Below are positions 7,398 to 15,783 of a stretch of DNA of 64,000 nt, in pieces. Below the pieces are notes generated by a model. It saw nothing but the letters and a program-made list of their open reading frames with translations, did no database searches and was not told where the DNA came from. Where the stretch lies: NCBI GenBank assembly GCA_018380885.1, contig JAGZSY010000006.1, forward strand, positions 248,001 through 312,000, in the 5' to 3' direction. The position numbers were made by a program, and so were the translations under genes. The stretch comes from Enterocloster asparagiformis (GTDB taxonomy: Bacteria > Bacillota > Clostridia > Lachnospirales > Lachnospiraceae). Position 1 is the stretch's first letter. Each line of letters opens with the position of its first letter.

Positions 7398-8690
7398 TTA
7401 TTCGAACTCAATCGTCGCCGGCGGCTTCGGAGACAAATCATAGCATACCCGGTTCACGTTCTCCACCTCGTCCAATATCCGGTCCGTGATCTTTAACAGC
7501 ACGTCCCAGGGCACCTGCTCCACGGAGGCGCTCATGGCGTCGATGGTGTTGATGGCGCGGATGATCACCATATACTCAAAGCTTCTGGCGTTGTGCTTCA
7601 CGCCCACGCTCTTGAAGTTCGGGACAACGGTGAAATACTGCCATACCTTCTGATCCAGGCCCGCCTTCTCGAACTCGTCCCGCAGAATGGCGTCGGACTC
7701 GCGCACGGCCTCCAGACGGTCGCGGGTAATGGCGCCCAGACAGCGCACGCCCAGACCCGGTCCCGGGAAGGGCTGACGGTAAACCATGGAGTGGGGCAGT
7801 CCCAGCTCCACGCCGCAGGCGCGGACCTCGTCCTTAAACAGCTGTTTTAACGGCTCCACCAGCTCGAACTTCAGATCCTCGGGAAGGCCGCCCACATTGT
7901 GGTGGGACTTCACCATCTTGGCGGTCTTGGTTCCGCTCTCGATGATGTCCGGGTAAATGGTTCCCTGGCCCAGGAAATCGATGCCGTCCAGCTTTCTGGC
8001 CTCCTCCTCGAACACGCGGATAAACTCGCCGCCGATGATCTTGCGCTTCTGCTCGGGGTCGGACACGTCCTCCAGCTTGCCCAGGAAACGCTCCACCGCG
8101 TCCACATAGATCAGGTTGGCGTGAAGCTGGTTCTTGAACACCTCCACCACGCTCTCGGACTCGTTCTTTCTCATCAGGCCGTGATTCACATGCACGCAAA
8201 CCAGCTGGTTGCCGATGGCCTTTAACAGCAGGGCGGCCACCACGGAGGAATCCACTCCGCCGGACAGAGCTAAAAGCACCTTGCGGTCTCCCACCTGGCG
8301 GCGGACCAGCTCCACCTGGTCCTCGATAAAGTTCTTCATATTCCAGTTGGCCTCAGCATGGCACTGGCCGAACACGAACGCCTTGAGCGCCTCATTGTCC
8401 GGAATCTCATCGTAGCGCGCCGTGCACTTCGCAGTGGGGTGGTCGATGGCGATCACCGGAATCCCGCACTCGTAGATCGCCGGGTCCACGTCCACCGCAG
8501 TTCCGTCCACCACGCGGTTCTCTCCGCCGTTTAAGATGATGCCCTTGACATTTTCCAATTTCTTTAACCCCTCCACGCCGATATCGTGGGGGTGAATCTC
8601 GCTGTACACGCCCATGCTGCGGATTTCGCGGGCCACCACGGTGTTCTCGGTGCTGCCCAGATCCAGAATTACGATCATATCCTGTTTCAT
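7398..8690 (-). CDS. guaA: GMP synthase with reduced glutaminase domain
   Basis: The enzyme aminates XMP to GMP using ATP. The ATP-pyrophosphatase part is intact: SGGVDSS loop at residues 143-149, IGGEFIRVFEEEA, TIYPDIIESG, and the C-terminal dimerisation domain ending PPATIEFE. The 430-residue protein is about 80-90 residues shorter than usual because the N-terminal class-I glutaminase is cut down: after IPVIAIDHPTAKC it jumps to FVFGQCHAEANW. The catalytic Cys motif (C-Y-G) and the His/Glu pair have no equivalent. Ammonia use or a separate glutaminase subunit is inferred. AGGAG precedes the ATG at 8690. A near-consensus -10 lies about 100 bases upstream. Confidence 0.93.
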   Translation of the reverse strand: MKQDMIVILDLGSTENTVVAREIRSMGVYSEIHPHDIGVEGLKKLENVKGIILNGGENRVVDGTAVDVDPAIYECGIPVIAIDHPTAKCTARYDEIPDNEALKAFVFGQCHAEANWNMKNFIEDQVELVRRQVGDRKVLLALSGGVDSSVVAALLLKAIGNQLVCVHVNHGLMRKNESESVVEVFKNQLHANLIYVDAVERFLGKLEDVSDPEQKRKIIGGEFIRVFEEEARKLDGIDFLGQGTIYPDIIESGTKTAKMVKSHHNVGGLPEDLKFELVEPLKQLFKDEVRACGVELGLPHSMVYRQPFPGPGLGVRCLGAITRDRLEAVRESDAILRDEFEKAGLDQKVWQYFTVVPNFKSVGVKHNARSFEYMVIIRAINTIDAMSASVEQVPWDVLLKITDRILDEVENVNRVCYDLSPKPPATIEFE

Positions 8691-8832
8691 CGATTCCTGC
8701 TCCTTTTTCTTTTGTTTTCTTGTTCTCGTTTTCCTGCCGGAAAATGCTTCGGGTGTCCGAAGGGCTTCCCGGCCCTCAGCTTTCATTATAGTCGAAAAAC
8801 AGGAAATAGAAAAGCAGTTTCTGCCAAATCCC

Positions 8833-9873
8833 TTAAGCCGCCCGCGCATACCGCCTGTAAAGCCGTTCCGGCAAATCCGCCGCGCGCTCAAAGACCCTGC
8901 TGACCGGAGCGCAGGACAGAATCACCGCCAGCGCCGCGCTTGCGGCCAACAGACCGATCACAGGCAGGACCGCCTCATTGTCGATAAATCGGTAAAGACC
9001 GAAATACTGGCACAGGTCCCTCACCAGGCGGTGGAGCACGTACACCGGCAGCGTGCGCATCCCCATGGCGGTCAATACCGGCACCCGGCGCGCCGGAGCC
9101 AGCGCCAGATATCCCAGGGACAGCACGGAGGTGATGCCAAAAAATGCCAACCTGAACAGCCAGCCGTAGGGATAGAGCCGTTCCCCCATCCGGTAATACA
9201 TCGACCCGTACATGGCATGGCGGTACGGGACCAGATAGCCGTACGCGCTGAAAAATATCACAAGTCCCACCGCTGCGGCCAGAGCCACCCGAAGCCGTCG
9301 GTATTTTCCGCCAAACAGCCTGTCCGCAGCTTCCCGCGGGAAATAGTATCCGGCGCAGAAGAACGGCGCAAAGGCCAGAACCCGGTCAATAGCCAGGAAG
9401 TCCTCCAGCCGCCCCGCATATCCGCCCGCAAGGCTTACGAGCACCACCGCGGCCATCATCCCATACTGGTGCCGCTTCCCCCAGGCACCGCCCAAAACAG
9501 GAATCATCAGATGCCAGATGATTAACGCCAGGAGATACCAGGGCGCGCCGCTCTCATGGAAAAAGTCAATCTTCCACCCGATCTTGCCGTTTAACAGCCC
9601 TTCTGTGACATGGACGGCCAGCTTGAACAGGATATAGAGCCAGACCAGCCTCCCCAGCCGGTCCCAGCGGTAGGTCCCCTTTCCCCGGTACATTCCCTTT
9701 GCCAGATACCCCGACAGGAACACGAAGCAGGGCATATGGAAGGAATAGATCAAATACAGGCAGTCCGTGGTAAATCTGGTTTTGGCAATGGGCAGCAGAA
9801 AATGCCCCATCACCACCAGGGTGATCAGCCCTCCCTTCGCGTTGTCCACCCGCGTATCTCTTGTAACAGCCAT
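8833..9873 (-). CDS. Acyltransferase family 3 membrane protein
   Basis: The 346-residue integral membrane protein opens with the acyltransferase-3 signature RVDNAKGGLITLVVMGHF, where the histidine is the catalytic residue of the family, and has about ten hydrophobic segments. Members move acetyl or other acyl groups onto surface sugars or peptidoglycan from the cytoplasmic side. It lies 37 bases downstream of the Crp/Fnr gene on the same strand and may be co-transcribed. The acceptor is not evident. Confidence 0.85.
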   Translation of the reverse strand: MAVTRDTRVDNAKGGLITLVVMGHFLLPIAKTRFTTDCLYLIYSFHMPCFVFLSGYLAKGMYRGKGTYRWDRLGRLVWLYILFKLAVHVTEGLLNGKIGWKIDFFHESGAPWYLLALIIWHLMIPVLGGAWGKRHQYGMMAAVVLVSLAGGYAGRLEDFLAIDRVLAFAPFFCAGYYFPREAADRLFGGKYRRLRVALAAAVGLVIFFSAYGYLVPYRHAMYGSMYYRMGERLYPYGWLFRLAFFGITSVLSLGYLALAPARRVPVLTAMGMRTLPVYVLHRLVRDLCQYFGLYRFIDNEAVLPVIGLLAASAALAVILSCAPVSRVFERAADLPERLYRRYARAA

Positions 9874-9910
9874 GATCCTCTTATCCTTTCCCTGTAAAAT
9901 AAACGCCGCC

Positions 9911-10579
9911 TCACCCCTCCATCAGCAGCTCAAATTCATTTTTATTCACCTTGACCAGTCCTTCCTCCTGCATGCGCCCCAGCTCCCTGGTCAGCGCGCT
10001 GCGGTCCACGCAGAGGTAGTCCGCCAGCTCCAGCCGCCCCATGGACGAGGTGAATCTCCGGCTCCCGCTGCGCTGGACCTGCTGGGACAGCCAGACTAAA
10101 ATCCGCCCGCGGATGGATTTCTTGGAGATCACCTCCATCTTGTCCATCAGCAGCACATTTTTCCGGGCCAGAAGGGTCACCATGTTCTCAATTAAGCGGT
10201 GGTGGAACACACAGGAGGAACTGCACGTTCTCAGCACCTTGTGAAAGCCCAGCAAAAGAATGCGGCTGTTCTGGGCGGCCTGGAAGGACACCGTGCTGTC
10301 GCGGCTGACCCCGCACACAAAGCTCTCCCCGAACACCGCGCCTTTCTCCAGGGATAAAAGAATCGCCTTCTGCCCCCACACGTCCTCCTTGATCATCTGC
10401 ACGCTTCCGCTCATCACCACGCCCACTGAGTCCAGGCTGTCCCCTTCCAGGAAAATAAACTCGCCCTTCCCGTAATCCCTGGCCACGGCCCCAAGGCATT
10501 GCAGCATAGCGCCGATCTGCCCCTTCTCTATCTTGCCGAACAGCTCCATTTCATGTAATTCCTGCAAAAATTGTTCCAT
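9911..10579 (-). CDS. Crp/Fnr-family transcription regulator
   Basis: The 222-residue protein has a cyclic-nucleotide-binding-like beta barrel (about residues 20-115) and a C-terminal Crp-type helix-turn-helix (about 150-215, with LELADYLCVDRSALTRELGRM). No FNR cysteine cluster is present. It is divergent from the Fe-S protein and hcp genes, the arrangement known for HcpR-type regulators of nitrosative stress, which is the most likely role. AAAGGAGG precedes the ATG at 10579. A GTTGC-N4-GCAAC palindrome overlaps its own -35 box, suggesting autoregulation. Confidence 0.88.
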   Translation of the reverse strand: MEQFLQELHEMELFGKIEKGQIGAMLQCLGAVARDYGKGEFIFLEGDSLDSVGVVMSGSVQMIKEDVWGQKAILLSLEKGAVFGESFVCGVSRDSTVSFQAAQNSRILLLGFHKVLRTCSSSCVFHHRLIENMVTLLARKNVLLMDKMEVISKKSIRGRILVWLSQQVQRSGSRRFTSSMGRLELADYLCVDRSALTRELGRMQEEGLVKVNKNEFELLMEG

Positions 10580-10601
10580 ATCGGCCTCCTTTATAGAAAC
10601 C

Positions 10602-10637
10602 AGTATAGCAAAATTGTTTTTACGTTGCAACCGCAAC
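10602..10637 (-). promoter_or_regulatory. Promoter and Crp/Fnr-type palindrome of the regulator gene
   Basis: On the minus strand TTGCAA (10630-10625), 17-base spacer, TATACT (10607-10602). GTTGC-AACC-GCAAC (10624-10637) overlaps the -35; its 5-4-5 layout is that of FNR-type sites. Confidence 0.5.
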
Positions 10638-10839
10638 ATACAGTCGCTGATTTTCATGCTAAATTCAGGTTACCATCCACAGCATTTCGCGTTTAAACAG
10701 GGCCGTGGATCGCAGCAATTTCAGAATCACCGCTCACAGCTATGCTTTGGAGGAGTCGCTCTGCGGTTTGCAGCGCGCTTCGCGGGATACTGTTTTTTTA
10801 TCACAACAGCTTCAGAATGCCAAGAGGAGGAATAAAATT

Positions 10840-11625
10840 ATGATTCGCAGAATTATCCATATCGATGAAGAGAAATGCAACGGCTGCGGCCTCTGCGCCG
10901 ACGCCTGCCACGAGGGAGCCATCGGCATGGTGGACGGCAAAGCCCGCCTGCTGCGTGAGGACTACTGCGACGGCCTGGGCGACTGTCTGCCTTCCTGTCC
11001 GGCCGGCGCTATCACCTTTGAGGAGCGGGAGGCCCCCGCCTACGACCACGCCGCGGTCCTGGCCGCCCAGGCGGCAAAACGGCCGACCGGTGAAAGCCCG
11101 CGACAGGGCGGATGTCCCGGCTCCAGGACGGAGGTGTTCTCCCGCCTGCCGATTGCAGACGACCCGGACGGCGCAAACGCAAACGCGGCAGCGCCAGGAC
11201 TTAAAGCGGCGGCGCAGCCGTCCCCCTCCACCAGCACGGCCTCCCGGAAGGATAACGCCAATCCCAGCCAGCTGGCCCAGTGGCCTGTGCAGATCAAGCT
11301 GGCGCCTGTAAACGCCCCATATTTTGACGGCGCCGATCTGCTGATCGCGGCGGACTGCACCGCCTACGCCTACGGGGATTTCCACCGCAGCTTTATCCGC
11401 GGCCGCATCACCCTGATCGGCTGCCCCAAGCTGGACAGCGTGGACTACTCCGAAAAATTGACGGAGATCATCGCCCGCAACGATTTAAAGCGCATCACCG
11501 TGGTGCGCATGGAAGTGCCGTGCTGCGGCGGCATCGAGTTCGCCGTAAAAAAGGCGCTGAGCGCCAGCGGCAGGGACATTCCCCTGGACGTGATCACCAT
11601 TTCCACAGACGGCCGCATCCTGTAA
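10840..11625 (+). CDS. 4Fe-4S dicluster protein of the hcp operon
   Basis: The 261-residue protein starts with a two-cluster ferredoxin domain: CNGCGLCADACHEGA near residue 13, then a degenerate second set with C-GDCLPSCPAGA. A low-complexity Ala/Pro/Ser linker (about 75-145) leads to a C-terminal domain with conserved cysteines (ADCTAYAYG, IGCPKLD, EVPCCGG). Such proteins sit next to hcp in clostridia and probably deliver electrons to it. AGAGGAGG precedes the ATG at 10840; hcp starts 36 bases after the stop with its own ribosome binding site. Confidence 0.87.
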   Translation: MIRRIIHIDEEKCNGCGLCADACHEGAIGMVDGKARLLREDYCDGLGDCLPSCPAGAITFEEREAPAYDHAAVLAAQAAKRPTGESPRQGGCPGSRTEVFSRLPIADDPDGANANAAAPGLKAAAQPSPSTSTASRKDNANPSQLAQWPVQIKLAPVNAPYFDGADLLIAADCTAYAYGDFHRSFIRGRITLIGCPKLDSVDYSEKLTEIIARNDLKRITVVRMEVPCCGGIEFAVKKALSASGRDIPLDVITISTDGRIL

Positions 11626-11661
11626 ACGCCGCCCACCATCTCATGAGGAGGAAATAATTAT

Positions 11662-13257
11662 ATGTCGGAATCTATGTTTTGTTTTCAATGCGAACAGACC
11701 GCGGGAGGCCGCGGCTGCACCGGTGAAACGGGCGTCTGCCAAAAATCCGCCCATACCGCCGCGCTTCAGGATCAGCTCACCGGCGCGCTGGTGGGACTGG
11801 CCAGGGCCACTTCCGGCGGCCGTCCCGGCCAGTCCGCAGACCGGGCCATGCTCCGCGGCCTGTTTGCCACCATCACCAATGTCAATTTTGACGACGAGTC
11901 TATCCGCGCTCTGATTGACGAAGTCCACGCGGAAAAGGAGAAGCTGTCCCCCAACTGCTCCTCCTGCGCTAACCCCTGCCAGCGCAGCGACGACTACGAT
12001 ATGAACCTTTTGTGGAAGGAGCCGGACGAGGACGTGCGCTCCCTCAAATCCCTGCTGCTCTTCGGCCTGCGCGGAATGGCCGCCTACGCCTGGCACGCCA
12101 TGACCCTGGGCAGATCGGACGAGACGGTGAACCGCTTTTTCTACCGCGGAATGTTCGCGGTGGGCTGGGAGGCCGAGGCCGGCGACCTGCTGCCCCTGGT
12201 CATGGAATGCGGCGAGGTGAACCTGCGCTGCATGGAGCTGCTGGATCTGGCCAACACCGAAGCTTACGGCGATCCTGTCCCCACCCAGGTCTCCTTTACC
12301 GTGGAAAAAGGGCCCTTTATCGTGGTTTCCGGCCACGATCTCCACGACCTGTACCTGCTGCTGGAGCAGACCAGGGGCAAGGGCGTCAATATCTACACCC
12401 ACGGCGAGATGCTCCCGGCCCACGCCTACCCAGGGCTGGCCGCCTACCCGCAGCTAAAGGGCAACTTGGGCACGGCCTGGCAGAACCAGCAGAAGGAATT
12501 TGACGGCCTGCCCGCCCCCGCCCTCTTTACCACCAACTGCCTCATGCCGCCGCTGCCCTCCTACTCCGACCGGGTCTATACCACCGGACCGGTGGCGTTT
12601 CCCGGCATGACCCATATCGGGGATGAGAAGGATTTCGGCCCTGTCATCGAGGCGGCGCTCCGCTTGGGCGGGTATGAAGCACCCAGGACCCTGACCGGCA
12701 TAAACGGCGGTTCCCGCACCGCCACCGGCTTTGGACGCCGCGCTGTCCTGGATGCGGCCGGACAGGTGGTGGAGGCGGTTAAGGCCGGCGCCATCCGCCA
12801 CTTTTTCCTGGTCGGCGGCTGCGACGGAGCCCGTCACGGGCGGAATTACTACACGGATTTCGTCAAACAGGCGCCAAAGGACACGCTGATCCTGACCCTG
12901 GGCTGCGGGAAATACCGCTTCAACGACCTGGACTTGGGCTCTGTGGGCGGGCTCCCCCGCCTGTTGGACATGGGGCAGTGCAACGATGCCTACGGGGCAA
13001 TCCAGGCAGTCCTGACCCTGGCCTCCGCCTTTGGCTGCGGCGTCAACGACCTGCCGCTGACCCTGGTGCTGTCCTGGTTTGAGCAGAAGGCGGTCTGCAT
13101 ACTGCTCAGCCTGCTTCACCTGGGCATCCGCAACATTTATATCGGTCCCACGCTGCCGGCCTTCCTATCCCCCGGCGTGCTGAATCAGCTTGTGGAGGGC
13201 TACGCCCTCACGCCGACCTCCACCCCTGAGGAGGATCTGAAAAAAATACTCGGCTAG
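11662..13257 (+). CDS. hcp: Hydroxylamine reductase / hybrid cluster protein
   Basis: The 531-residue protein has the N-terminal Fe-S cysteine set (C7, C10, C19, C26) and downstream hybrid-cluster motifs including NGGSRTATGFG, VGGCDGARHGR and TLGCGKYRFN. Hcp proteins reduce hydroxylamine in vitro and are credited with NO reduction in anaerobes; it acts in the cytoplasm. It is in an operon with the ferredoxin-like gene and divergent from a Crp/Fnr regulator, fitting a nitrosative-stress response. GAGGAGG precedes the ATG. No strong terminator follows at once. Confidence 0.95.
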   Translation: MSESMFCFQCEQTAGGRGCTGETGVCQKSAHTAALQDQLTGALVGLARATSGGRPGQSADRAMLRGLFATITNVNFDDESIRALIDEVHAEKEKLSPNCSSCANPCQRSDDYDMNLLWKEPDEDVRSLKSLLLFGLRGMAAYAWHAMTLGRSDETVNRFFYRGMFAVGWEAEAGDLLPLVMECGEVNLRCMELLDLANTEAYGDPVPTQVSFTVEKGPFIVVSGHDLHDLYLLLEQTRGKGVNIYTHGEMLPAHAYPGLAAYPQLKGNLGTAWQNQQKEFDGLPAPALFTTNCLMPPLPSYSDRVYTTGPVAFPGMTHIGDEKDFGPVIEAALRLGGYEAPRTLTGINGGSRTATGFGRRAVLDAAGQVVEAVKAGAIRHFFLVGGCDGARHGRNYYTDFVKQAPKDTLILTLGCGKYRFNDLDLGSVGGLPRLLDMGQCNDAYGAIQAVLTLASAFGCGVNDLPLTLVLSWFEQKAVCILLSLLHLGIRNIYIGPTLPAFLSPGVLNQLVEGYALTPTSTPEEDLKKILG

Positions 13258-13373
13258 GGCCAGCCTGGCTACACGGCCGATTATGCCCCGCTTTCCTACA
13301 TCAGAACAGACGCGGCGATCTGCAATGCCAGATACGTCCCCAGAATCCTGCACACATAAATTTATGAATTAGG

Positions 13374-13425
13374 CACAAGACATGGATGCTTGCCTGTACG
13401 TTACAGGAGACATCCATGTCTTGTG
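13374..13425. repeat. Long inverted repeat with nested hairpin
   Basis: CACAAGACATGGATG (13374-13388) is perfectly complementary to 13411-13425, and inside lies CCTGTA-CGT-TACAGG. No T-run follows on either strand, so it is not a standard terminator. It sits between convergent hcp and cheD. Confidence 0.75.
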
Positions 13426-13432
13426 TTGCAGC

Positions 13433-13474
13433 AAAAATACCCTCCTTGCCGGTTTTATCCGATAAAGAGGGTAT
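13433..13474 (-). terminator. Intrinsic terminator of the chemotaxis operon
   Basis: On the minus strand ATACCCTC pairs with GAGGGTAT, followed by TTTT, 30 bases after the cheD stop. Confidence 0.65.
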
Positions 13475-13503
13475 ATATTCAGATCGCCGGGGCCGTTCTC
13501 CCG

Positions 13504-13986
13504 CTATAGAATCACGGTTCCGTGCCCCACCGTGTGAATGGTCAATTTTCCGGTGGCGGCGTCCATCACCACAGACCGGCCGTAGCTTGCGCCGGTGTCC
13601 TCCGCAATGATCCGCACCTTCAGGGCCCGCAGCGCCGCTTTCACCGCACGCACGTTCCGGTCCCCGATGCCTTCCATGGGTCCCTTCACAGCGAACATGG
13701 TGGCGCCTCCCACGATCTTGGCCGTAATAAAGCTCTGCTGCGCGCCCGCGTACACCATGCGCCTCAGCAAATGATCGCAGCCGCTGTCCGCAAATTTGTA
13801 CGGGTTGCTCCGCTCAATGGCGTCGCTGCTGCTGGGAAGCAGGATGTGAACCATACCCGCAATTTTGTTTTTGCAGTCATAGAGACAGACGCCCACGCAG
13901 GAGCCCAGAGCGTAGGTCGCTATTTTCCCGCTCCCCCTGATCATGCTCATCTCCGCTATCCCCACAACAACAGTTTTATCTGCCAT
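13504..13986 (-). CDS. cheD: Chemoreceptor glutamine deamidase CheD
   Basis: The 160-residue protein deamidates glutamines on methyl-accepting chemotaxis receptors. It has the catalytic cysteine in GSCVGVCLYD, the histidine in GMVHILLPS and the threonine-containing segment downstream (KIVGGATMF). Length is normal for the family. Its ATG lies 11 bases inside the end of cheC, so the two are translationally coupled; the CheC-CheD pairing is a known regulatory complex that tunes CheD activity. Confidence 0.95.
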   Translation of the reverse strand: MADKTVVVGIAEMSMIRGSGKIATYALGSCVGVCLYDCKNKIAGMVHILLPSSSDAIERSNPYKFADSGCDHLLRRMVYAGAQQSFITAKIVGGATMFAVKGPMEGIGDRNVRAVKAALRALKVRIIAEDTGASYGRSVVMDAATGKLTIHTVGHGTVIL

Positions 13987-14596
13987 AAGGCTCTCCTAAT
14001 GCGTCAAAAATCCGTTTCAGGGAATCCAGATTGGGGAGGAACAGCACGTGGCTGACAATGGACTGATTGTCGATAAAATACCGGTCCTCGATCAGCAGCA
14101 GGTTGTCGCTGTGGTCCGCAAAGTAGATGATCGGCAGACTTAGCAGGGAGCCAACCATATCGCGGCTCACCTCCGGCACCGAGACCTCAACCTTAAAACC
14201 CAGCAGCGAGGACAGAGCGTTGATATAGGAACAGCACATGATGTTTCCCACCTCGGAGATAGCCGACGCCGCCAGCTCGTCGTAAGGGCCGGCCTCCACC
14301 GGGAATCCCAGCAGCTGTTCCAGCATCACCTGCGTGAAGGACTCGCTGATCAGAAACATGAAAATACCGCTGATATCCCCGCCAGTCTGCACCAGAACGC
14401 CCACCCGGATCGCCTCCATGCCGCCCAGGGTGTCCGGCACCTCGTTGAAGCCAACCACCCGGACCTCAGGGCACTCCATCACAATCTCCTTCCCCAGCAT
14501 GGCTGAGAGCGCTGTGATCGCATTTCCAGTTCCAATATTCCCCAATTCCTTCAGCACATCCTGTGCCGCGCTGTCCAATTCCAAATAATCCTTCAT
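13976..14596 (-). CDS. cheC: CheY-P phosphatase CheC
   Basis: The 206-residue cytoplasmic protein carries the two CheC/FliY-type phosphatase helices: DVLKELGNIGTGNAITALS near residue 12 and ISEVGNIMCCSYINALSSLL near residue 115, both with the E-x3-N pattern that attacks CheY phosphate. I start at ATG 14596, where the domain begins; the frame continues upstream without homology. It follows cheR by 53 bases and overlaps cheD. Confidence 0.93.
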   Translation of the reverse strand: MKDYLELDSAAQDVLKELGNIGTGNAITALSAMLGKEIVMECPEVRVVGFNEVPDTLGGMEAIRVGVLVQTGGDISGIFMFLISESFTQVMLEQLLGFPVEAGPYDELAASAISEVGNIMCCSYINALSSLLGFKVEVSVPEVSRDMVGSLLSLPIIYFADHSDNLLLIEDRYFIDNQSIVSHVLFLPNLDSLKRIFDALGEPYGR

Positions 14597-14649
14597 ACCG
14601 TCTCCATTACCTCCGCCTTTATTCTCATCCGCCCTGACGCCTCCCCCTG

Positions 14650-15459
14650 TCATTTCCGGTAAACCGCCGGGCAGACGTACTGAAACTGCGTATTGTTCCA
14701 GGCCAAAAGCTCCGTGTGCCCCACAAACAGGTATCCTCCGGGCTTCAATGCCCGGTAGAGCTGGCCGACCAGCCGTTCCCGCGCTTCCTCGGAGAAGTAA
14801 ATCATCACATTGCGGCAAAAAATCATGTCAAACTGCGCCGCCCCGGGCAGCGATCCCAGCAGGTTCATCTTCCGGAACTTACAGCAGTTTAATATCTCCG
14901 CAGTCAGTGTAAACTGCTTGTTACCCTCCAGCTTTTTAACGTATCTCTCCTGCCACTGGAGCGGAATGTCCGCAAGCTCCCTTGCGGGATAAACCGCCTT
15001 CTGCGCGCTCCTGACCGCGGCCTCCGACACATCGGTGCCCGTGATTTCCAAAAATGGCATAAAACCGCCCTGCCTCATGTAATCGTGAAACAGCATGGAC
15101 AGCGTATAGCACTCTTCACCGGTTGAGCAGCCCGCCGACCACACCCGGTAAAAGGGCCCTGTGCTCTCCTGCCTCAGCCCGGGCAGAATATGCTCCCGCA
15201 GATAGTCAAAATGTTTGGACTCCCGCATAAAGAACGTATAGTTGGTGGTCAGCTTGTCCAGCATGAGATTCTCCAGGCGCTTTGTCTTGTCCTGCTCCAT
15301 CCGGCGCATGAACTGCCCGAGGGAGCCTATCCCCTCCTTCTCCAGCTCGGCGCTTAAGCGGCATTCCGACAGAGTGCGCTTTTTGGAGAGGTCGATCCCG
15401 TATTGGCTCAGCATAAATTGTTCAAGCTCCCGAAACTCCGCCTCCGTAAAACGTATCAA
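14650..15459 (-). CDS. cheR: Chemotaxis receptor methyltransferase CheR
   Basis: The protein methylates receptor glutamates with S-adenosylmethionine. An N-terminal helical domain (to about residue 75, ending TTNYTFFMRESKHF) leads into the methyltransferase fold with WSAGCSTGEECYT (SAM site) and FDMIFCRNVMIYF. I start at TTG 15459, eight bases after GGGAGG, giving 269 residues; GTG 15465 is the alternative. The start lies 38 bases inside the upstream CheW-like gene, so translation is probably coupled. Confidence 0.92.
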   Translation of the reverse strand: MIRFTEAEFRELEQFMLSQYGIDLSKKRTLSECRLSAELEKEGIGSLGQFMRRMEQDKTKRLENLMLDKLTTNYTFFMRESKHFDYLREHILPGLRQESTGPFYRVWSAGCSTGEECYTLSMLFHDYMRQGGFMPFLEITGTDVSEAAVRSAQKAVYPARELADIPLQWQERYVKKLEGNKQFTLTAEILNCCKFRKMNLLGSLPGAAQFDMIFCRNVMIYFSEEARERLVGQLYRALKPGGYLFVGHTELLAWNNTQFQYVCPAVYRK

Positions 15460-15781
15460 TCGCACCACCTCCCGCCACTTCATCCGCCAGAACGGCCTCG
15501 AACCCGCCGTCCTCCCGGCGCAGTACCGCCGCGCATGCGGCCCGCTCTTCATCCGCACCGCCAATATTGTACACTGTGATCAGTGCATTCTGATATTCAA
15601 GCACGCCGGCGACCTGTTCCGGCGCTCCCGGCACCGCCGTAATCTGCGGCCTGCGGATCAGCCGCTCAATCCGCTCCATCGAAACCGACTCCCGCTGCTC
15701 GCCGGCAATAAGCCAGATTACCGCCTGGCCGTTCTCCTCTATCTCACTCACAATACCCTCCGCCGGCAGCTTAGCCGCCAT
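15422..15781 (-). CDS. CheW-like coupling protein (second)
   Basis: The 119-residue protein is a compact CheW-like SH3-type fold: INGLIRRPQITAVPGAPEQVAGVLEYQ-like core followed by LITVYNIGG, the part that contacts CheA P5 domains and receptors. It starts three bases after the first CheW-like gene and overlaps cheR. It is shorter than standard CheW (about 150 residues), and no cheA is present in the window, so its partners are encoded elsewhere. Confidence 0.8.
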   Translation of the reverse strand: MAAKLPAEGIVSEIEENGQAVIWLIAGEQRESVSMERIERLIRRPQITAVPGAPEQVAGVLEYQNALITVYNIGGADEERAACAAVLRREDGGFEAVLADEVAGGGAIDTFYGGGVSGA

Positions 15782-15783
15782 AT

